Assembly: GCA_022072505.1 (NCBI GenBank)
Contig: JAJVHU010000007.1
Span: 109,959-173,958, forward strand
Origin: Phycisphaerae bacterium
GTDB taxonomy: Bacteria > Planctomycetota > Phycisphaerae > UBA1845
Direction: 5' to 3'
DNA length: 64,000 bases
The notes beneath the pieces are model-generated. The model had not been told where the DNA came from, searched no databases, and saw nothing but the letters and a program-made list of their open reading frames with translations. A program made the position numbers and the translations under genes. Numbering within the stretch: position 1 is the first letter of the stretch; each line of letters opens with the position of its first letter. Positions 7,560-15,710 of the stretch are shown piece by piece.

Positions 7560-8780
7560 GTGGCCTTAATTAGTACAACGCGTGGCGGCGGCAATTCGGA
7601 TCAGGGCGAGCCGCGACGGCACTTTTTCCTCAGCGCCGCCGAACCGAGTGCGGACCGGTATGCCGCCGCCGTGATCCGGGCGCTGTCCCGGCGGTCGCCG
7701 GGAGCTGGATTCACCGGGGTGGCCGGTCCGGCGATGCAGGCGGAAGGGTGTCGGGCGCTGGCGAATCTTGCTGACCAGGCCGCGATGCTCACCGGGGTTG
7801 TCGGACTTCTGCGGAGGGGATACCGGATTCTCAAGGACGTTGACCGGTGTTTCGCGGTCGATCGCCCGGACGCCGTGATCCTGGTGGACTCGCCGACGCT
7901 TCACCTTCCGATGGCGCGCATCGCCCGCCGCCACAACATTCCGGTGATTTACTACGTCGCCCCGCAGTTGTGGGCCTGGGGTTCCTGGCGCATCGGGCGG
8001 GTGCGACGGCGCGTCAACCGGCTTGCGGTGATCCTTCCTTTTGAGGAAGCGTATTTCCGCGCACGCGGCGTGAACGCTGAGTACGTCGGGCATCCGCTGT
8101 TCGAGGCGCTTCGGGAACGCGTGCCGGACCCGGAGGAGGTCGCCGGGCTGCGTCGCCTGGGTAGTCCGGTCATCGGACTGATGCCGGGTTCGCGGGCGCA
8201 CGTGGTTTCGGAGGTTCTCCCCGGACAGATCGAGGTCGTGGAGCGACTGATGTCCGGCGGTTTTTCGGGAATTTCGGCGTTGGTTTCGGTTGCGACGCCC
8301 TCGACGGCGCCGATCGTCGAGCGTCTGGTCGCGGGGTCACGGATCGCGGGGCGGATGCATATCCGCCGCGGAGATTCCGACGCCCTGATCACCGCTTCGG
8401 ACCTCGTCCTGACCGCCTCCGGGACGAGCACGCTGCACATCGCGCACTACCGCAAGCCGATGATCGTCATGTATCAGGCCTCACGGTTGTTTTATCATGC
8501 CGTCGGGCGGTGGCTGGTGCGGACGCCGCGTCTGTCGCTTCCGAACATCATTGCCGGTCGGGACATGGTTCCGGAGTTCATGCCTTATTACGGCTCCACG
8601 GCGCCGATTGCCGAAGCGGCTTCCCGGATTCTTTCCGACGCCTCGACGCGCGGGCGGATGATTGCTGACCTCGACGCCCTTGCCGCCGGTTTGGACAGCG
8701 ATGGGGTGGCGGGGCGGGTGGCGGGCATGGCGCTGGAGGAGCTAAGAAAGGCTGAACCAAGAACCGTGCGGGGCAGATGA
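7560..8780 (+). CDS. lpxB: lipid-A-disaccharide synthase
   Basis: 406 aa. LpxB (GT19) joins UDP-2,3-diacylglucosamine and lipid X to make the lipid A disaccharide, a membrane-associated step of lipopolysaccharide synthesis. Recognisable segments: FLSAAEPSADRYAAAVI, FTGVAGPAMQAEGC, PDAVILVDSPTLHLPMA, VIYYVAPQLWAWGSWR, ILPFEEAYFRARGVNAEYVGHPL, GLMPGSRAHVV and ASDLVLTASGTSTLHIA. A GTG start at 7560 is used; no clear ribosome-binding site is visible, so an internal start shortly downstream is possible. It is divergent from rpsB, and no other lpx gene is nearby. It implies that the organism makes lipid A. Confidence 0.93.
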   Translation: MALISTTRGGGNSDQGEPRRHFFLSAAEPSADRYAAAVIRALSRRSPGAGFTGVAGPAMQAEGCRALANLADQAAMLTGVVGLLRRGYRILKDVDRCFAVDRPDAVILVDSPTLHLPMARIARRHNIPVIYYVAPQLWAWGSWRIGRVRRRVNRLAVILPFEEAYFRARGVNAEYVGHPLFEALRERVPDPEEVAGLRRLGSPVIGLMPGSRAHVVSEVLPGQIEVVERLMSGGFSGISALVSVATPSTAPIVERLVAGSRIAGRMHIRRGDSDALITASDLVLTASGTSTLHIAHYRKPMIVMYQASRLFYHAVGRWLVRTPRLSLPNIIAGRDMVPEFMPYYGSTAPIAEAASRILSDASTRGRMIADLDALAAGLDSDGVAGRVAGMALEELRKAEPRTVRGR

Positions 8781-8874
8781 GCCCTGGCGGAGGCCGATCC
8801 GGTCGGGAGCGAATTTCGTGTAATTCAATTATTTGCAAAGGATTAAGTGTTTTTTTCACAAGCCCGCGGAGGGC

Positions 8875-8903
8875 TTGACATCGGGGTGAGGGGGGGATAG
8901 CCT
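8875..8903 (+). promoter_or_regulatory. candidate promoter upstream of the first barrel protein gene
   Basis: A perfect -35 hexamer TTGACA lies at 8875-8880. The best -10 match is poor (GATAGC or TAGCCT, 15-17 bases downstream), as is common in high-GC genomes. It would give a leader of roughly 110 nt for the gene at 9024. Just before it, AGCCC/GGGCT can form a short hairpin. Confidence 0.35.
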
Positions 8904-9023
8904 GCTGCGGTTGCGGGAATCACTGTACCCTGCGGACGAGCATCACACTGGCGCGGTTTCGTGGTGCTCGGAAGCGGAGAAGCAAACCCGACACATCGGG
9001 TCTCATTTTAAGGAGAAATGATT

Positions 9024-9950
9024 ATGCGCGGATGCGGAAACATCCTTGCGTTGGCGGTGCCGGTCTTTTGCGCCGCCGCGCTGACGGTGTCTGCCGGGTC
9101 GAACGGGAGCGAGAAGACGTTCGTGGCGCCGACCTTGTCGCTTGCGGCGATGCAGGACGAGGGGACGGTCGTCGCGGAATCGACGACGGTCACGACGTAC
9201 ACCAGCGGCGGGATGCGGGGCATCACCGGTCCGATCCAGTTGCGCGTCGCCGATGCGATGGCGCCGGGGACCGTGGATCTGAAGAACGTGTTCGGCTGGC
9301 GGACGCTGCGCGGCAACGGGGACGACGACTTCTCGTACGCGGCGCAGATCGAGTGGGGAATGGTGGAGAATCACACGCTGCTGATCCACCTGGATGACCT
9401 TCATCTGGGCGACGGCCGGATCGACGGCAACGGCGACGTGACGATCGGATGGCACTGGAAGCTCTGGAACGAGGACGGCGGCGTTCCGGCGACGGCGATC
9501 CGCAACTTCGTTCGGATTCCGACCGGCGACGGCTCGGAAGGCGTGGACTACGAACTGCGCGGGCTGATGACCTGGACCGTGTCGGACAACGCGCGGTTCT
9601 CGGTCAATCCGTGGCTGCGGTCGGTCAACGGCGAGAACGACGCCGTTTACGCGATTGATGACGACGGCGAGCGTCGTATCGTCGAGGATCCGCGTCACTT
9701 CCGGTGGGGCATCACGGCCGGCATGGACTACGACCTGTCGGACGACTTCAAGCTGGTCTGGGACTACGTCTACAGCAGCAGCGTCCACGAGTACCACCGC
9801 GACAATCACTCGGTCGAGCTCGGCTTCGACTGGCACTTCGCGGAGAATCAGTCGTTCAACTTCGTCACCGACGTGAGCGTCGACGGCGACAGCAACGACA
9901 ACGCCAGCCTGGGCGCGAAGTTCAGCTACGTGGTTTCGTTCGGCGGCTAA
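9024..9950 (+). CDS. exported beta-barrel-like protein, copy 1
   Basis: 308 aa when started at the ATG at 9024: AAGGAG (9010-9015) lies eight bases from it, whereas the ATG at 9018 would be too close. A signal peptide (about residues 1-26, ending near VSAGS) is followed by many alternating hydrophobic strands such as IEWGMVENHTLLIHL, VTIGWHWKLW and FRWGITAGMDYDL, and the chain ends in FSYVVSFGG. Spacing and strand pattern fit an outer-membrane barrel or barrel-like transporter of the kind annotated MetA/phenol-degradation-like. Substrate unknown. It is a tandem paralogue of the gene at 10091; blocks such as RNFVRIPTGDGSEGVDYE are almost identical. A strong terminator follows. Confidence 0.8.
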   Translation: MRGCGNILALAVPVFCAAALTVSAGSNGSEKTFVAPTLSLAAMQDEGTVVAESTTVTTYTSGGMRGITGPIQLRVADAMAPGTVDLKNVFGWRTLRGNGDDDFSYAAQIEWGMVENHTLLIHLDDLHLGDGRIDGNGDVTIGWHWKLWNEDGGVPATAIRNFVRIPTGDGSEGVDYELRGLMTWTVSDNARFSVNPWLRSVNGENDAVYAIDDDGERRIVEDPRHFRWGITAGMDYDLSDDFKLVWDYVYSSSVHEYHRDNHSVELGFDWHFAENQSFNFVTDVSVDGDSNDNASLGAKFSYVVSFGG

Positions 9951-9995
9951 GACCGCCTGGCGAGAGGCGCCAAGCACCAAGTGTGTGTTAAGACA

Positions 9996-10030
9996 CCGAT
10001 CCGCGCCAGGCGCGCGGATCGGTTTTTTTT
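9996..10030 (+). terminator. intrinsic terminator of barrel gene copy 1
   Basis: An 11-bp perfect GC-rich stem (CCGATCCGCGC, 9996-10006, with GCGCGGATCGG, 10012-10022), a 5-nt loop and a run of eight T. It ends transcription of the first paralogue before the second begins. Confidence 0.93.
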
Positions 10031-10090
10031 GATGATCATCGTCGCCCGGGCCGGAGCGAAACGGTCATCGCATTGGACAGGAGCATTACG

Positions 10091-11002
10091 ATGCGTATTG
10101 CGGGGCTATGTCTGAGTTGTTTGCTTCCGGGGGCATTCGTCGTCGGGGCGTCGCCCGCGGCGAAGGGCGAGGAGGGGGCGGATCGAGTCACGCCGGGTGT
10201 CCAACTTGTTCGTCATCAAGAGGGCGAGGCGGTTGCGGCTGACGCGACGCTGGTGACAACCGTGGCGACGGGGGAGAGGCACGACATCACCGGGCCGATC
10301 AGCCTGCGGGTTGCGGATGCGTTGCCGGCGGGAGAATGGGAGGTCAAGAACGTCTTCGGCTGGGAGACGCTCCGCGGCGGCGGCAGCGACGAGTGGGAAT
10401 ACGAATTCGAGCTTGAATACGGACTGATTGAGAACCACCAGCTTTTGTTCAGCCTGCCGCTGGAGCTTGGCGAGGGGCGCGTCACAGGCAACTGGGACAT
10501 CACGCTGGGGTGGCACTGGAGGCTGTGGAACGAAGACGGCGCGATCCCGGCGACGGCGATCCGGCAGTTTGTCCGCATCCCGACGGGGCATGACTCGGAA
10601 GGAGTCGATTACGAGGTCCGCCCGATCCTGACCTGGACGCTGTCGGACAGCGCCCGGTACACGCTCAGCGGCTACGCCCGCTCCGTCAACGGCGACAATT
10701 TCGATGAACCCGGGGAAGAGGGCGACGAGGACGGGGAAGACGCTCGTCACTTCCGCTGGGGGATCATCACCGGGTTCGATTACGATCTGTCCGAGGACTT
10801 CAAGCTGATCTGGGACTACGTGTACGGAAGCAGCGTTCATTCCGGTCACCGCGACAATCACTCCCTGGAGGTCGGGTTTGACTGGCACTTCGCGCCGAAC
10901 CAGTCGTTTAACTTCATGACGGAAGTCAGCCTCGACGCGGACAACAACGACAACGCGAATCTCGGGGCTGAAGTCAGCTACGTGATCTCGTTCGGCGGTT
11001 GA
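10091..11002 (+). CDS. exported beta-barrel-like protein, copy 2
   Basis: 303 aa from the ATG at 10091, with AGGAG (10079-10083) seven bases upstream; the open frame begins earlier at a TTG, but that start lacks support. A signal peptide ends near VVGASPAAKG. The mature part parallels copy 1 throughout: DITGPISLRVADALPAGE, VKNVFGWETLRGGG, QFVRIPTGHDSEGVDYEV, DYDLSEDFKLIWDYVYG and a C-terminal VSYVISFGG. An acidic insertion (EPGEEGDEDGEDA) replaces a different loop of copy 1. Likely an outer-membrane barrel of unknown substrate. Because a terminator separates the copies, this one needs its own promoter, which I could not identify in the 60-bp gap. Confidence 0.8.
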   Translation: MRIAGLCLSCLLPGAFVVGASPAAKGEEGADRVTPGVQLVRHQEGEAVAADATLVTTVATGERHDITGPISLRVADALPAGEWEVKNVFGWETLRGGGSDEWEYEFELEYGLIENHQLLFSLPLELGEGRVTGNWDITLGWHWRLWNEDGAIPATAIRQFVRIPTGHDSEGVDYEVRPILTWTLSDSARYTLSGYARSVNGDNFDEPGEEGDEDGEDARHFRWGIITGFDYDLSEDFKLIWDYVYGSSVHSGHRDNHSLEVGFDWHFAPNQSFNFMTEVSLDADNNDNANLGAEVSYVISFGG

Positions 11003-11055
11003 ATCCGTTGAAAATCCGCGCGGATCCCCCGCGCGGAGCACAAAGATGACCGATG

Positions 11056-11088
11056 AACCCCTCGCCGTCCGACCGGCTGCGAGGGGTT
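11056..11088 (+). terminator. probable terminator after barrel gene copy 2
   Basis: Arms AACCCCTCGC and GCGAGGGGTT form a perfect 10-bp stem around a 13-nt loop, followed only by a T-poor tail (TCCTGTTCC). Position right after the gene supports a terminator role, but the missing long T-run lowers certainty. Confidence 0.6.
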
Positions 11089-11232
11089 TCCTGTTCCGGA
11101 TCTTTTGAGCCTCCAACCGGCTGCGGTGCTCGGTGTTCCGAATCTTCTGTCGTTGTGACGCGACGCGCGATGATGCCTGGGACGGACGGCGATCCGCGGT
11201 GCAACGGTTTCCCTGGCTCCCGAACTTCTGTC

Positions 11233-11570
11233 GTCCCTCCGGGACTTTCGGATCCTCCGCGACGGCTTCCCGGCACTGGCGTGCCGGGCTGTTGTCTGAC
11301 GCCCCGCCCGGGCTACGACACTCGAATGACACTTGAATGACACTCGGATGATTCCCGGATGACGATCGAGGGCACGTCACAACCTCTCGGACGATCCTCC
11401 GGGGGCGACGGCTCTCGGATGATCCTCCGGGGTTGCGTCCCTCGGATGATCCTCCGGGACACGTGAGGGTCGGTTGTCCCGGCGAGGCGGAGTGCCTCGC
11501 AGCGAGGTTTCCGCAGGATCGTAAGCTCATGCAAACTCAACGCCCGGTAACCGGAGTCCGGCGGAGACTC
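11233..11570 (+). repeat. composite intergenic repeat, copy A
   Basis: Three blocks in order, all with counterparts in copy B near 41 kb. Block 1 (11233-11314) contains GTCCCTCCGGGACT and GCACTGGCGTGCCGGGCTGT. Block 2 (11386-11460) is a short tandem array of CGGATGATCCTCCGGGG-like units starting at 11388, 11416 and 11443, i.e. every 27-28 bp. Block 3 (11518-11570) begins ATCGTAAGCTCATGC and ends GGAGACTC. No convincing reading frame crosses it. The whole stretch 11089-11795 has no gene that I can support. Confidence 0.8.
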
Positions 11571-11795
11571 AGGCCGGGATCTTTGCAACGCCTTCAGGGA
11601 CGTGTTGTCAGGGTCCGCTCCCTTCCCTCCTCGTCGCGCCGGGGCTGTGCGCCGGTTCGCACCCTGTCTGCAACCGCGCTGTGACATTGAATCTACAAAT
11701 GTCGAAGATGGCCGCGCACCGCAGAACTTTCGAGATGATCCGAGAATTCGCAGCACCGCTGCGCCGGTTGCGGCATCGGTGAACCCGTGACGGTC

Positions 11796-12398
11796 ATGCG
11801 ACATCAACCCGAGGACAGCCGAGGTTCCAGCGTGACGCCGGGAAATCAGGATGCCGCGCCGGACTTTCGGGAGCTTTCGGACCGCGTGTACCGGCTGTGC
11901 CTCGCAATGCTGCGCGACGCGACGCCGGCGCGCGACGCGGCGCAGGAGGCGCTGGTCCGCGGGTGGGCGCGACGGGCATCGCGGCGCGAGGGAGTGTCGT
12001 GGTGGACGTGGTTCGGGGGGTTCGCGGTTCGTGTGTGCCGGGAGTTCCGGCGGGGACGTGCGCGCGAGGCGGAGCGTGCCGCCGGAACCGAGACGCTTGA
12101 AGCTGTCGAAGCCGAGCGCGAGGCGACGGAGCCCGCGCCGGCGGCGCTCCCGATGACACGGATCGTGCGCGACGCGGTGATGCGCCTGCCGGACCGGCAG
12201 CGAGAGGTGACGGTGCTGCGGTATTTCGTCGGCGCCTCGACCGCGGAGGCGGCGGAGCTGCTCGGATGTCCGGAAGGCACGATCAAGAGCAACCTTCATA
12301 AGGCGCTGGCGTCGCTTCATGCGGCGCTGACGGAATGCGGGATCGAGGATGAACTGTCAGGAGTGTCAGCGAGCTTTGATCGCGGCGGCGGCGGGTGA
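11796..12398 (+). CDS. ECF-type RNA polymerase sigma factor
   Basis: About 200 aa, from the ATG at 11796 (a GTG at 11787 is also possible). Region 2 is seen in FRELSDRVYRLCLAMLRD and DAAQEALVRGWARR, followed by a short linker and region 4: RLPDRQREVTVLRYFVGAS, then TAEAAELLGCPEGTIKSNLHKALA, the helix-turn-helix that reads the -35 element. ECF factors direct RNA polymerase to small regulons, often including their own operon. The 3' end overlaps the next gene by 50 bp, and that gene has anti-sigma features, so this is an autonomous signalling unit. The final ~12 residues (FDRGGGG) come from the overlap. Confidence 0.9.
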   Translation: MRHQPEDSRGSSVTPGNQDAAPDFRELSDRVYRLCLAMLRDATPARDAAQEALVRGWARRASRREGVSWWTWFGGFAVRVCREFRRGRAREAERAAGTETLEAVEAEREATEPAPAALPMTRIVRDAVMRLPDRQREVTVLRYFVGASTAEAAELLGCPEGTIKSNLHKALASLHAALTECGIEDELSGVSASFDRGGGG

Positions 12399-13032
12399 TC
12401 CGCTTTCGCCGGCCGCGGAGACGCATGTCACGGCGTGCGCGGCGTGCCTCGTTTTCTCCCGGCGGCAGCGGACGATTCTGACGGCGTTCGAGTCGATGCG
12501 GGCGGAGATCGCGACGGCGCGAGCGCCGTTCGTGTTCGTTCCACCGCGAAGCGAAGCCGTGATGCCGAGACGGCTGAGCCTGCTCCCGAGGGTTGCGTCC
12601 TTCCTTGCGGCTGCGGCGGTGCTGGCGCTGCTGGTTGTGCGTTATGACGTGGTCGGCCCCCCCCCTTTGTCCGGACCGTCGCGCGTCGCCGGTTTCGGCG
12701 GGGATCCGCCGTCCGGGGGTTCGGAAGGGGTGATTGCGAAAGTTCCGTCGCTAGCGACCCCGCCGGCGTACTTCGAGGCGTTTGCGTGGGCGGACGAGGA
12801 CGCATCCGTGTTCGGGGGCGATGCGTTCACCGCGGATTCTGTGATGCTGGTCGGGATCGCCTCGCCCTCGCTTTCGCCGACGCTTCATCTTGATGAACGA
12901 TTGCTTGAGGAAGACCTGATCTGGGACGAAGACGTTCCCGATGTTTCGGAGGACATGAGTGATGATGAGTTTGAGTTTATCCTTGATGACGTTGATTTCA
13001 GCGACGTGGGCGTTGTCGCCGGCCGCGGCTGA
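12349..13032 (+). CDS. membrane anti-sigma factor with zinc-binding N-terminus
   Basis: 227 aa. The N-terminal MNCQECQRAL plus HVTACAAC (His26, Cys30, Cys33, i.e. HxxxCxxC) matches the ZAS anti-sigma zinc motif; these domains hold the cognate ECF factor inactive in the cytoplasm. A single transmembrane segment lies at about residues 82-99 (FLAAAAVLALLVV). The part outside the membrane is unusual: the last 40 residues are very acidic (EEDLIWDEDVPDVSEDMSDD and FEFILDDVDF). The gene overlaps the sigma gene by 50 bp and the next gene by about 70 bp, so the three are translationally linked. The signal that releases the sigma factor is unknown. Confidence 0.83.
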   Translation: MNCQECQRALIAAAAGDPLSPAAETHVTACAACLVFSRRQRTILTAFESMRAEIATARAPFVFVPPRSEAVMPRRLSLLPRVASFLAAAAVLALLVVRYDVVGPPPLSGPSRVAGFGGDPPSGGSEGVIAKVPSLATPPAYFEAFAWADEDASVFGGDAFTADSVMLVGIASPSLSPTLHLDERLLEEDLIWDEDVPDVSEDMSDDEFEFILDDVDFSDVGVVAGRG

Positions 13033-14338
13033 GCCGGAGATCGTCGCCGGACCTCTTGCGCCCGCGAGGCTTCAGCCGGTCGCGGATACCCCGGCCCCCG
13101 ACGCACCCGCCGATCCTTTTTCGGGTTACGCTCCGGATGCGCAGCGTCAACCTCCGCCGCCGGACGCGCCTTCGCCGCGACCGCGCGGGGAACGTCCGGA
13201 TGCCCCGCCGACGGAGGGCGCGCCGCGCGACGGCGGACCGCCGCCTCCCGGGCGCGGGCGAGCGCCGACGCCGGATGCCGCGCCGCCGTCCTCCAACCCT
13301 TTTGACGGTGAAGACCGCGACGTGCGCCTGATTTCCGAGTTGCAAAGGCGTCGGGCCGAGCTTCAGCGCCTCCAGGCGCAACTGGATCAACTCGAGCACG
13401 CGCTGGCGGAAGGCTCCGCGCCAGCCAGTGCGAAATCCGACGCGGACAACCTCCGCGCTCAGATCGCGATGCGTGAAAGCGACATGAACCGCTTGTTGTC
13501 GGAGCGGCGTCGCGTGATGGAGGAGCGCGAGCTTCAGATGCAGCAGCACCGCCTGAACTACGTGTCGGGGTGGCACGAGGTGGCGTTCGATCCGCGTCAG
13601 GCGCTGGTGATGTCGGTGCAGGCGATCGTGGATCTGGCGTCGCGCGGCGGACGACTCGAAGAAGCCGAGGCGGTTCTCCTGGATCTTCTGGTGAAGACGA
13701 GCGATGTGGGGGGGCAGACGGCGATCCGTTTTGCGCTCAAGGATGTTTACCTGGCGCAGAACAAGCCTGAGCGGGCCGCGGAGCAGATGATTCTGGCGGC
13801 CCGGGCGAATGCGGCGGCGTTGTCGCCGGCTCGGGCGCCGCGCGGCGACGGACGGGGGAGCGGTCCGGCGGATCCGTCGCCCGCTTTCCGGCCGGGCGCG
13901 TCGGGCGCGCCCGGTGCGACGCCCGCGCCTCGCCCGGGTTCTGCTCCGGCGCCTCCGCCGGCGCCTTCCGGAGCGTCGCCCTCGTTCGACGGGTCGAATC
14001 CGCCTCCGGAGCCGGAGGGCGGTGCGCCTCCGCGAGGCGTTCCGCGTCCTGAAGCGTCTGCGTTCGACCGCGCTCCGCAGGGACCGGGCAATCCGCCTCC
14101 GCGTCAGCGTCCCGTCGCAGCGCCGCCCGCGCGAGTCGATCGGAAACCCCTCGTTCCCGGCCGATCGCCGTCACCGCCCGGCGCTCCCGGATATCCTCCC
14201 GCGCCTCCGCCGCCGGGCGCCCCGTCACCGCCGGATGCGCCGACTCCTCCCGACGCTCCGCCGCCTCCCGACGCTCCACCTCCTCCCGACGCTCCGTCGC
14301 CGCCGACGCTCCCCACGCAAGCCGGACCGCGAGATTGA
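12962..14338 (+). CDS. exported proline-rich coiled-coil protein
   Basis: About 458 aa from the ATG at 12962, with GGAGGA (12948-12953) eight bases upstream. A signal peptide (MMSLSLSLMTLISATWALSPAAA) is followed by a Pro-rich segment, a coiled coil at about residues 115-190 (ISELQRRRAELQRLQAQL; MRESDMNRLLSERRRVMEE), a TPR-like helical stretch (RLEEAEAVLLDLLVKTS; ERAAEQMILAARANAA), and a long proline-rich tail ending in 6-residue repeats PPDAP(P/T/S), encoded by an 18-bp tandem repeat around 14229-14303. It probably lies in the periplasm. It is the third gene of the sigma/anti-sigma operon and could be its sensor partner or target. I do not recognise a named family. Confidence 0.75.
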   Translation: MMSLSLSLMTLISATWALSPAAAEPEIVAGPLAPARLQPVADTPAPDAPADPFSGYAPDAQRQPPPPDAPSPRPRGERPDAPPTEGAPRDGGPPPPGRGRAPTPDAAPPSSNPFDGEDRDVRLISELQRRRAELQRLQAQLDQLEHALAEGSAPASAKSDADNLRAQIAMRESDMNRLLSERRRVMEERELQMQQHRLNYVSGWHEVAFDPRQALVMSVQAIVDLASRGGRLEEAEAVLLDLLVKTSDVGGQTAIRFALKDVYLAQNKPERAAEQMILAARANAAALSPARAPRGDGRGSGPADPSPAFRPGASGAPGATPAPRPGSAPAPPPAPSGASPSFDGSNPPPEPEGGAPPRGVPRPEASAFDRAPQGPGNPPPRQRPVAAPPARVDRKPLVPGRSPSPPGAPGYPPAPPPPGAPSPPDAPTPPDAPPPPDAPPPPDAPSPPTLPTQAGPRD

Positions 14339-14443
14339 TACGTCTTTGATCCTTCATAACCGCGGCCGCCGAGCCGGGCTTTGCCTCGCAGCGGCGGTCG
14401 CGTTGGTTGCCGGGATGACAGGGACGTCTACGATCCACGTTCG

Positions 14444-15607
14444 ATGTCTCCGACGGAACGTCATCCGGAACCGCCCGCGCTGTCGCGTTACGCCGTGAAG
14501 GCGGCGCAGACCCGAGGGCGCGCGCACGCCGAACCGCCGGATCCGCTGCGCGATGCGTTCGAGGTGGACCGTCATCGTGTGCTCAGTTGCGCCGCGTTCC
14601 GCCGGGTTCGGGCGAAGACGCAGGTTTTCGGCGGCGCGGAGGACGATCATTTCCGGACCCGGATGACGCACACGCTGGAGGTCGCGGAGGCCGCCCGAAT
14701 TCTGGCACGGGCGCTGCGCGTCAACGAGGCGTTGGCGCAGGTGATCGCGCTGGCCCACGATCTGGGTCATCCGCCCTTCGGACACGCGGGGGAGGCGGCG
14801 CTGAACGCGTGCATGAAGGATCACGGCGGATTCGAGCATAATGCGCAGACCCTCCGCGTGGTGGATTACCTCGAACATCCGTATCCGGCGTTCCGCGGAC
14901 TGAACCTGACGTTCGAGGTGCGGGAGGGCGTCATCAAACATGCCAGTTTGTATGACCAGCCCGCGATGCCGGCGGGAGATCCCGTCGTGGCGTCGTTGCT
15001 GGAAACCGGGAGATGGGCCACGGTCGAGGCCCAGGTCGTGAACCTTGCGGATCGGCTGGCGTACGACCTGCATGACCTGGAGGACGCGATCGGGGCGGGA
15101 TTGTTGTCGCCGGCGCACCTTGAGTCGCTCTCCTTGTGGCGTCATGCCCGCGCCGCCCGGGCGGATCTGCAGGGTGCGGTCAGCGTTTTTGCGATCCGCC
15201 GCCCTGTCCTCGACGCGATTCTGGATCGCGTCGTGATGGACGCCGCCGCGCAAAGCATGCCGGTGCTGGGGGGGCTTGAAAGCCCTGATGAGGTTCGCCG
15301 CCTGTCGACGCCGGCGCTGAAACTTTCGGATGACGTGCAGTCCGGGTTGCGAGAAGTTGAAGAACTTCTGCGTCGGGACGTGTACCTAACGTCCCGGGTG
15401 CAGCGCCTCGACGAAGAAGCGCGGCGCATTGTGACGGAGCTTTTTGAGGCGTTCGTTTCCCGAGAGGATGAACTGCCGCCTCGGTTCCGGTCCCGGATCG
15501 CCGAACTCGGCATTTTCCGCACGGCGTGCGACTACATCGCGGGGATGACCGACGGGTATTGCCGCCGGGAGTGGGAGCGCCTCGTGATTCGTCGGCGGAC
15601 CTCGTAA
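14444..15607 (+). CDS. dgt: dGTP triphosphohydrolase-like HD protein
   Basis: 387 aa from the ATG at 14444 (MSPTERHPEPPALS); the open frame starts earlier without support. Dgt-type enzymes hydrolyse dNTPs to deoxynucleosides and triphosphate. Present motifs: FEVDRHRVLSCAAFRRVRAKTQVF, the first metal His in TRMTHTLEVAEAARILARAL, the HD pair in VIALAHDLGHPPFGHAGE, GFEHNAQTLRVVDYLE, and the late Asp in VNLADRLAYDLHDLED. Length fits the shorter, non-enterobacterial subgroup (about 380-440 aa), whose nucleotide preference varies. It stands alone; 105 bp separate it from the gene upstream. Confidence 0.9.
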   Translation: MSPTERHPEPPALSRYAVKAAQTRGRAHAEPPDPLRDAFEVDRHRVLSCAAFRRVRAKTQVFGGAEDDHFRTRMTHTLEVAEAARILARALRVNEALAQVIALAHDLGHPPFGHAGEAALNACMKDHGGFEHNAQTLRVVDYLEHPYPAFRGLNLTFEVREGVIKHASLYDQPAMPAGDPVVASLLETGRWATVEAQVVNLADRLAYDLHDLEDAIGAGLLSPAHLESLSLWRHARAARADLQGAVSVFAIRRPVLDAILDRVVMDAAAQSMPVLGGLESPDEVRRLSTPALKLSDDVQSGLREVEELLRRDVYLTSRVQRLDEEARRIVTELFEAFVSREDELPPRFRSRIAELGIFRTACDYIAGMTDGYCRREWERLVIRRRTS

Positions 15608-15710
15608 TTCGGCCTCACGAGCGTCGATCGGAACCTTTGTGCGGATTCGGCGCCTGCTGCATCAGCCGACCGGTCCGTCCGATATCCTGATGATCGGGAG
15701 GACGGATGCC

